64,000 bases of DNA, taken from Branchiostoma floridae. Lineage: Eukaryota > Chordata > Leptocardii > Amphioxiformes > Branchiostomatidae. Below are positions 52,901 to 61,900 of this stretch, piece by piece. The notes under the pieces were generated by a model, which worked only from the letters and a program-made list of their open reading frames with translations, was not told the DNA's origin and searched no databases. The DNA lies in assembly GCF_000003815.2 (NCBI RefSeq), contig NC_049987.1, forward strand, positions 18,155,164 to 18,219,163, written 5' to 3'. Each line of letters starts with the position of its first letter. The stretch's first letter is position 1. The position numbers and the translations under genes are program-made.

Positions 52901-55900
52901 GTCCTGACTCTCCTGTCTACTTCCAGCACTTCCCCCTTTCAAACCATCATTGTTTGAAAAGTGAGAGGCCACTATAGAGAACATAATATGGTCCCGCTCC
53001 TGCTATATCTAGGACTGAAAATACAGGTAATATTAATTGTAAACATACCTGTCCTTGGTGCTGAACAATATCCACACAGAGGTTAACACACCTGTCCCTG
53101 GTGCTGAACATAATCCACACAGAAGCAAACACATCTGTCCCTATTGCTAAACATCATCTGTATTCAAACTAACAGACCTGTCTTTGGTGCTGAAAACCAT
53201 AAAGTTTAACACAAGAAGAAACACCCTTCTGATAAACACAATCCATGCCCAGATGAACATACCTGTCCTTGGTGCTGAACAAAACCCACATAGACAATAT
53301 TTTTGAGGAAGGAACTAGGAAAAATTTGGTACATAAACTTAAGATAATCATTGAACTCCACACATAAAACAATTTTTATTGTTAGAATGTTTTAATTACC
53401 TTGGGTGTCAATAAGGTCGTTTATGAGGGATGTCTTCCCAGACCCTGGTGGGCCCACCAGAAGGACATTCTGTCCTGAAGATAGGGCATAGTCCATCAGC
53501 ACTTGGCAACGGATCTGAGGTAAAAGATTCAAAGTAAAACAATTAGCTAAGTATTCTTAGAAAACAGATCCTCTCATTACAAGTCCGCTGCTTGTGTGTG
53601 TCTAGCAAAAACGTTGGCATACCAGTCTGTGAGCTTTTTTTCTTGCCAAAAATGCACTAGTCAGCCAATCGCGTTGCTGCCTACAGTCAAGAGGCAATAT
53701 GATTGGTTGACACCTTCCCATCTAACAACAGGAAGGGGAGTACCTGATTGGTTGATTGAAACATTCTGTACATTTATAACTTATAACTCTATGAAATTAA
53801 TGTAGATGTATCTGACAGAATGCACCTTGCACATTTAGTTCATGAAAGAGCATGACTGTAAGAAAAGTCTAGCAGCGATGGCAGATGTTAAGATAATGTC
53901 TAACAGAACAAAAAATAAGTAAAGGTAATTCGACTCTTACAGTATCAACAGTCTCCACAAACACCTCTCCAGAAATGTTGGCATTGTCAGGGTACGTATC
54001 CTCTTGCACCCTGTGGGAAAAATTAATTTCAAGTCAGCAGGCTTTCATCCATAAAAAGATCAACCGGATGATATATGCTTAAAATTGATTTGTAGAAATT
54101 AATACAATTTTGACAATGAATTGTACACCCTACCTTGATGTCCATGGGTCCCATTCTCCTGACTCATCCACATAGTAGTCAAACACAGAGATCTCATGGT
54201 CATAGTCTGGCAGCCTAAAGAGAAAAAGTTAGATAATATGTAGAGATACAGTGACTGTGTATACATCTACACGTATATTATATACATTATATGTCCCTCA
54301 GGGCTTAATTCTGTGACCATTCCCGTTTGTGAGGTTGTAATCCACATCAAACTTTGTTCCTAGCATACAAAATGCATGCACTCATGTGAAGCTGGTAAGA
54401 ATAAATCTAAAAGCCAATCTCATTATGGATAAATTATTTAATTTTTAGTGTTCCTCAAGGCTCTATACTGGGACCACTTTTGTCAGTGTACAAATCCTGG
54501 TGGTTTTACATGCACTGGTGCAAGGTTCAGGTGAAAATAACACACAAAGTGAGCAGAATATTCAGTATGTATGTCAAAGTGTATGTGAGCTGTGGTGTTC
54601 CACAAGGCTCCATACTGGGACCACTTTTGTCATCAATCGAGAAAACATCACCGAAAAGGTAATAGATGATAACATACGCTGATGTGAGGCTGGTCAGGAG
54701 ATTACTGAAGGCCTGTCTGTCCGTTCCCTGCAGCAGCCCTCCAAACGTCCATATAAGGCAGAACAGGTAGAGCCTCTCCACGTGCAGCTCGCCGCCGATT
54801 TCCACGTTGTCATCCAGCATGGCCTTCAGCAGGTTCAGACAGTTCTGGAACATCCCAACCTCACAGACGGGAACCTTGGTCCTGCGTACAAAGGAACCGG
54901 ACAGGGAGACAGCCCTGAGTGGGCGTGTTTGTTGTTATTATTCACTGCACACAAAGCAAGTCCAAACCATTAACGGTGTTAGTTTAAGTTAATGAAACTG
55001 AAGGAAAGATTAGTTGCAGGTCCAGAAATGCAGCTGAAGTTGATAACAACAGCAAGATTTAGATTTTAATCAACTACTAGTAGATAGATTTGTATGTTTT
55101 ATTGTCATTTTGAACAATTTTTAAACAGATTGAACCATATGATGTTGTGTCCTCTGCTAATTAAAAAAAACTAATTACCATAATTGTCTTTTGACAATAT
55201 GTAGTTCAGCCTGAAATGTTTCATTTAAGTCTAAGATAAAAAGGTAACAAAAGAGACCACACAATAATTTTTGTGGTGTGTTAAGTTTTGATATTGAACA
55301 TCAATTCATTAATAACATTAAACTTTGTCAACAAATTTCATTGGAACATTTAACTCCTGAACATATTTTACAAGACTAGTCTAAACATTTTTCTCTAACA
55401 TGTGCCATGCATCTACATGTAATTCAACTAGTCTGAATTATGATGAATATGATAAAAGAAATAGGATGATAAGAAATGATTGTGATCCTTGTGATTTTCT
55501 TTACATTAATAAAATGTATTGTGTCAATCACAATTGAAGTTATCTAATTTTCCTCAGTTTGATAATGATTTTAGATGATGATGATACTTATATCTATAAT
55601 TGATTTTCTCTAACTTCAAATACTGTGTGTTATACACCATGCAAATTATCTTCTTTAAGTTTACAAATTTTGACAATGATCATGTTTATGATGATGGCAA
55701 AGAATTATGACCTTTGTGATAATCTCTTCGTTGGTTATTGTGTGTCATGCAGATTAGATGGTAGCATGCTTAACCCAGATTGGCAGATTTCAGTCAGAAG
55801 GCATGCATAAGAGAACATGAAGTTTTAACACAACACATACTTTGACTCATTGATGACAAAGTTGGAAACTGCATCCAAAGTTTTGTTGAAAGCCCTCTGG

Positions 55901-58900
55901 AGGTTCTGAAACGAAGAAAAGGGAATACATTTCAAAGTACATGATTATGATACAATGGATCAAATATGTATATAGAACACAATGTCTATCTCAATGTTTG
56001 AATTTAACAAAAAAACACAGAATATATCATGAATTTTGAAGTTATCAATAGAACTTGATCTCAAATAATAATATATTCATTAGAACTTAAAAATGATGTA
56101 ATCTATATCTTGTCTAACCCTTACCTCTTCTCTCGTGGCCTCAATAAAAAGAGGGTTTGCAGGCCAGTATGAGCTTCTCACTAATAAACAAAGGTTCAAA
56201 CAAACAACCCAACTACTATCTGTAATACAAACCACCGGAGCATGATTTTTTGTGACCACAGCATAAGTGTGTGTGTGTCACAAGATGTTGCATAGCAATA
56301 TGCTACAAAAGATTGGCCACAACCTGTGCAATAAGTTGCTTTGCGCTTTTGTTAATACAACAGTCGACTAACCACACCTGTCCTTGGTACTGAATAACAA
56401 CCACACACAGGTAAAGAAACTTGATCCTAACACCACAAAAAACACAAGGTAAAAGATCTGTCCTTGCTACTGAACAAACTTAACACACAGGCAAACACGC
56501 CTGTACATGGTAACACCAGACAAATGCAAGTAAAAGACCTGTCCTTGGTGCTGAACACCATCCATGCACAGGATGGATTTCTGATACATGTACTGCTACA
56601 ATTTTTACAGAAATAAAAGCTCTATTCTTCTCAATTATGTCCAACTTCTATTCAAACACTCCTTATTGCACAGGTTTGAGGCCTGGGGATTTTTTTTTTA
56701 ATTTGTGGCATATTTTGCAACATAACACAACATACAATCACTTCGTGATGTGGTCTGCTCTCCAACCAAGCCTGGGCAATAGGTCTCCAGCCTAGTACGT
56801 TCTTGTCCATGTACACAATGCCCTGCAAAACACAGTTATATTAATAATAAGCATTGCAAAATAAAGGATTTAATATTGATCCAAATTAAGTGAATATGGC
56901 AAAAATTAGGTCTTTTGGTTCCAGTAACCATGGACCAAATCTTCAAGCAAAGCTACAAACCAAGTTTTCTCAAGCTTTTTTTTTTTTTTGCTGGCCAATG
57001 GCAGTATGGCCTCATAATCAATTTCAAATAGGGTCTTCTTGTTGGTCAATCCCTTCAGACTACAACATATTAGTTGTTACAAGTTCAGAAATATCCCAGA
57101 TGCAAGGTATTACATTACTGTATGAGACAGAAATAAACAGATTACAACTGTTACAATTTGGTTTGATATACAAGACTTACTGATAGAAAAGATCATACTA
57201 TAACATTTATTTTTCAATGACAGGAATGAAATCAAGGTTGTTTCCAAGAACAATAACATACTACTAAGGAAAAAGATTTATATCAGATCCTATTTCATTA
57301 TACTTACGGCCCTGGAGATGGTAGCAGGGGAAGCAAACTGCAGGTCAGTTGTCTCAAACAGCAGTCGGACATTATCTGACAGGGGAAGCCGGTCTCCATT
57401 GGGGAGGTGGAAGGTCTGGAAGGTTATTATAACAAGGTTGAATGTGTGAAAGTGTGACACTAAGTTGTGCTACTTTGATGTGACCTGGGTTCCAGACTTT
57501 TTAGGTCGTACCATCATCATCATCATCATCCGGTTGTGCCAAAAGCTACCAAAAGTTCTCATTTTCTAAAAAGAATGATCTGAAGACCCTTGAAGGTAAA
57601 TCAAGGCAAAGAAACTCCATGTTTCAGTTCATTTATAAAATCATGGACATGCTTGTTTTCAGTGACCTTTGCCATAAGCATTCCTAACTTAAAATCATAT
57701 GCTATGGTTAAGTATATAATAACTTCATACCATTTTTCAAAACCTTAGTATAAAAACTGTAAGTCATCTACATGCTGTTTGCAAAATACAAAGAAGATAT
57801 TTGGCTAATAGTATTTTCCTTAATTCAATACTGACATTTTCACTGTCCAGCACACTGCTGAAGTTGTCTGCCCAGCCGGCATTCAGTGGTCCATCCAAAC
57901 ACAGCCAGGTGGTACTCTTGTTCTGTTAACAATAGAACAAGTAAAGTAAATGAAATGTATTTAATCAATGACAAACATTTTTGATAATCCCTTAAAACAC
58001 GAATGTTGGGGTCCAAATCACAACATAAGGGATGAAAACAACAGGCTGAGGCCTCATTTGCTGAACTTTGCTGGTAAGAACACTATGAGAATCTACAAGC
58101 AACCAACATTACGTCAATGAAGGTTAGACATTCAGGTAAAAAGATGCACCAAAAAGAAGTTACCCAAGCAACTGGATATGATTTTGGAAACGGTCAGACA
58201 TTTTAAACAACATCCGTTGTTTTTCGTCAGTGACACGTGACTGTAAAAAACCTGTTGGGGAGGGTTTTTACATCATACATGTAGCTGTGAGTTGATATGC
58301 AAAAAATCAATTCACAGGTAGGATATACTTTTGTAAAAACCCTCTCCAACAAGACTTCTCCAATGTCATTGACGAAAAAACAAATGGATATTGTTTGAAA
58401 CGTCTGACCATTTCTAAAATCATATCCTGTTACTTAAGTAACTGTCCTCCCAGGGCCTAAAAGCAACCTTACCCTGCAGGCCTTCTTCCATGCATGTGTG
58501 AAGATCCCGTCCACCCAGTCGTGGTTCTGGTTCAGGTGACCGAACACCAGCCCGTAGTCGTCCACGACCAGCGGGTTGAGGCGCAGCAGCTTGTGGGAGG
58601 TCCCCAGCCTCCCGTGCCCCCGGGTGCTGGGGGTGGGGGCCGAGATGGATGACAGGGCCTCCACCAGTGTGGCAATGCAGGAGGACTTACCCGAGGCAGG
58701 GGGGCCTGCTACAATGATACCTGTGGGGTGGGGGAAATCAGTGTTATGATTAAGCAAGTTATGTTGGTAACATTTAAGCACATACATGTACATATGTAGT
58801 ATTACACAGTCTGCTGTAGTTCTGTAAAATCCTGACAGGAGGCCCATTCTCAGATTTGACTTACCAGTAGACTGTACCTACTTACATTACAAAAATTCAT

Positions 58901-61900
58901 GGACATCCATTCACAGTTTCAAGTTATGCTGTTTACAAATCTTATATCCTAAAACCAAAAACATTATATAGTTACATAACACTTATACATGCAGTATCAG
59001 CGGTGTTTTATGATTTGAAAATAGATGTATTGGCAATCGAAAATAACATTGAACAATTTTTATATTAAGAAATGCATATAAGTACCAATATACAACCATA
59101 AATATACAAAAAAATTAAGGTTTTCATCTTTTGATATATCAAAGAAACAACCGTCGTCTACTTGTAAAAATAGTATAACAGAAGGACATAGTTCATGGTA
59201 GAATGACTCAAAAAGATACAAAATGAAACAACATATTTTTTTCTTTTCAAACTTTTACTTGAGTGAAATGATTCATACCTTTGTGGACCTGAGACAGTGC
59301 ATACAGGCTCATACACTTGCTGATCCAGGGTACATGGGGGATCAGGCCTTTCTCCTGGGCCTTCTGTACCATGGCAGGCTCCACACCAGGGCTAGTCTGT
59401 CGGGCCAGCTCGGTGTCAGGCAAGTTAGCAAACGTGTCCTTCAGAATCCCAGTGAAGGTCACAAGGTCCTGGATAAAGAAGAAGGCGAATATATCTGTCC
59501 TTAGTGCTGAGGATCATTTAGAAATGCTTTCAAACACTATGTACATTAACATACCTGTCTCTGGTGCTGAACAGCATCCACACATGTGTAAACACACCTG
59601 TTCTTGGTGCTGAACACCATCCACACACATCCACCCTTGTCATTGATGCTAAACACCATCAACATACAGTGTATTTGTACTTTGTGCTGAACACCATACA
59701 TACATAGGTAGACATGCCTGTCCTTGGTGCTGAACACCATAATCACACAGGAAAACACACCAGTCCCTAGTGCCAAACACCATCCACGCACAGGCAAACA
59801 CATCTGTCCTTGGTGCTGAACACAATCAACACACAGGCAAGCACACCTGTCCTTGGTACTGAACACCATAAAAAAAAACTAGTAAATAAATTTGTCCTTA
59901 AAGCTGAACACCATTAACACACAAGTAAACCCACCTGTCCTTAGTGCTGAACACCATCTGTGCTCAGGTTAATGCACCTGTCCTTGGTGCTGAAAACTAT
60001 CAGTGTATATTAAGCAAAAAGTCCTGTCCTTCTGCGACAATACTTTCAAAACAACAGAATGATGAATAAAACATTGTCTTCCATACCTCTCCCTTCAACC
60101 TTGGTGCGATGCACTCCTGTAGGGCATCTGACACCATGGAATGTTCCACTTTTGCAGCGGGGGTGAGCATGTTGGGGTTCCCTGCTTTTCTGGAGCGTTC
60201 ACCAATCTTCACATTGATACTGGGTGAAGGGCCTGTAAATTCAAACAGTAAAAAAACATATTTCAAAAATGTTTCTGCTATTCGACTTTGACTTTGTATG
60301 GATCCACATTTAGCTTAATAATGTTATGAACAATTTGAAGAAGTTTTGATACAGTTATGTTGAATTTCATAGAATCATAGATAGTACCATAGTCTTGAGG
60401 AGAAATCCAGTGCTCTTTAGAATTAAGGCTTAGCCTAGTTCACCTTTATCTGTGGGTAACTCTATATTCAGGTCTTAAAGGTATATAGAGACATCAAATC
60501 AATGGATGGTGGTTTCAAATGTTAACTACAATATCAATAGAATTAGGTAACCCTAACATTTAGAATTTATAACAATGGATATAGGTTACCCCACACATAC
60601 AGATAAAGGTGAACTAGCATTTTTGGAATTGCTTTTAACCAGAAGTGTGACTAGTTGTAGCCATGCTCTCATGCACTGCAATAGTATAGTTTGTTTCTTG
60701 TAAGCAATCAGACATGCTTTTATCAACACCACCATTTCTTCCCACCACCACCTTGATACAAAGAAAGTGAAGCGTTTGTAGTGAAAAGTCTGATTGATGC
60801 CATGCAGTGAACATATCCAGTCTTACTCATGCACTGTTATTGCAGTTTATTGTAAGCAATCAGACATGCTTTTATTAACAACACTATCTCTTCCCACCAC
60901 CACCTTGGTATAAAGAATTTGAAGACTTAATGTTTAGAATGAAAGATCCAATTGTTTCCATGCAGTGAACATTTCCAGTCTTACTCATAGGATTGGTATC
61001 ACTGAGACCTGCGGACGGCTGGCGCTGGGGTGGGGTGGTAGCTATAGGGCCTGGAGAAATGTGGGACACTGGCTTTTTAACAAATGGATGTTCTTGTACC
61101 AAATCTTCATTATTCACTAGTACACAGGACTACATGGATGTACACAAATTGTAACAGTAGCAAAATTCTGCTTTAAGGGTTATTGTAAAATTTAATACTA
61201 TTTTGTTAGCTTTACTATTGACAAGCACTGCAACTACAATGTAACATTCAATCACACAACTGTTAGAGAAAAATACATGATTTCTTAGAATTTTAAGATA
61301 ATGTTTACTTAATTTATATATACTTATAAATTAAAATTAACTGAAATAGAAACATAATATAATAGATTCAGTCTGCAGCAACAACTAACAAAATAATATG
61401 AATAAAACATGATCATTCTTCCTGTGAACATATCATGTGGACATAATCTCAACAAAAAACAGGTAATGTACCAATTTTGTTTTGAAATTCATAGTTCTAA
61501 TTTAAAATGGTTTAAAGAATATGTCATACAAAACATGGCAGACAAAGAAACGCTATCGTGATGTCCTGCCCTAGGTGACTGCAATAGAAACTAAACTACA
61601 GTCTGTAAGAAAAAAAAAAGAAGAAAAAACACAGTCAATTTATAACATGCATGCACTGTGTGGTATTGGGTGAAACACAAGTTAGTACAAAATTTCCCTT
61701 AGGGAAAAAGAAACTAATAATAGTCTAACTGTTCATATTTTGATCTTCATCTTGTTTGTTAATTTTCCAAAATCACCTACATGTACTAGTCAAACAAAAC
61801 ACTGTTATGCAAACTTGTGTGAACCCTGTTAGATTGAACCAAGTTAGTACATCTTCCTACAACTGAAACCTACTGATGTCGTGAGAGGAGCTTGCAGGTG

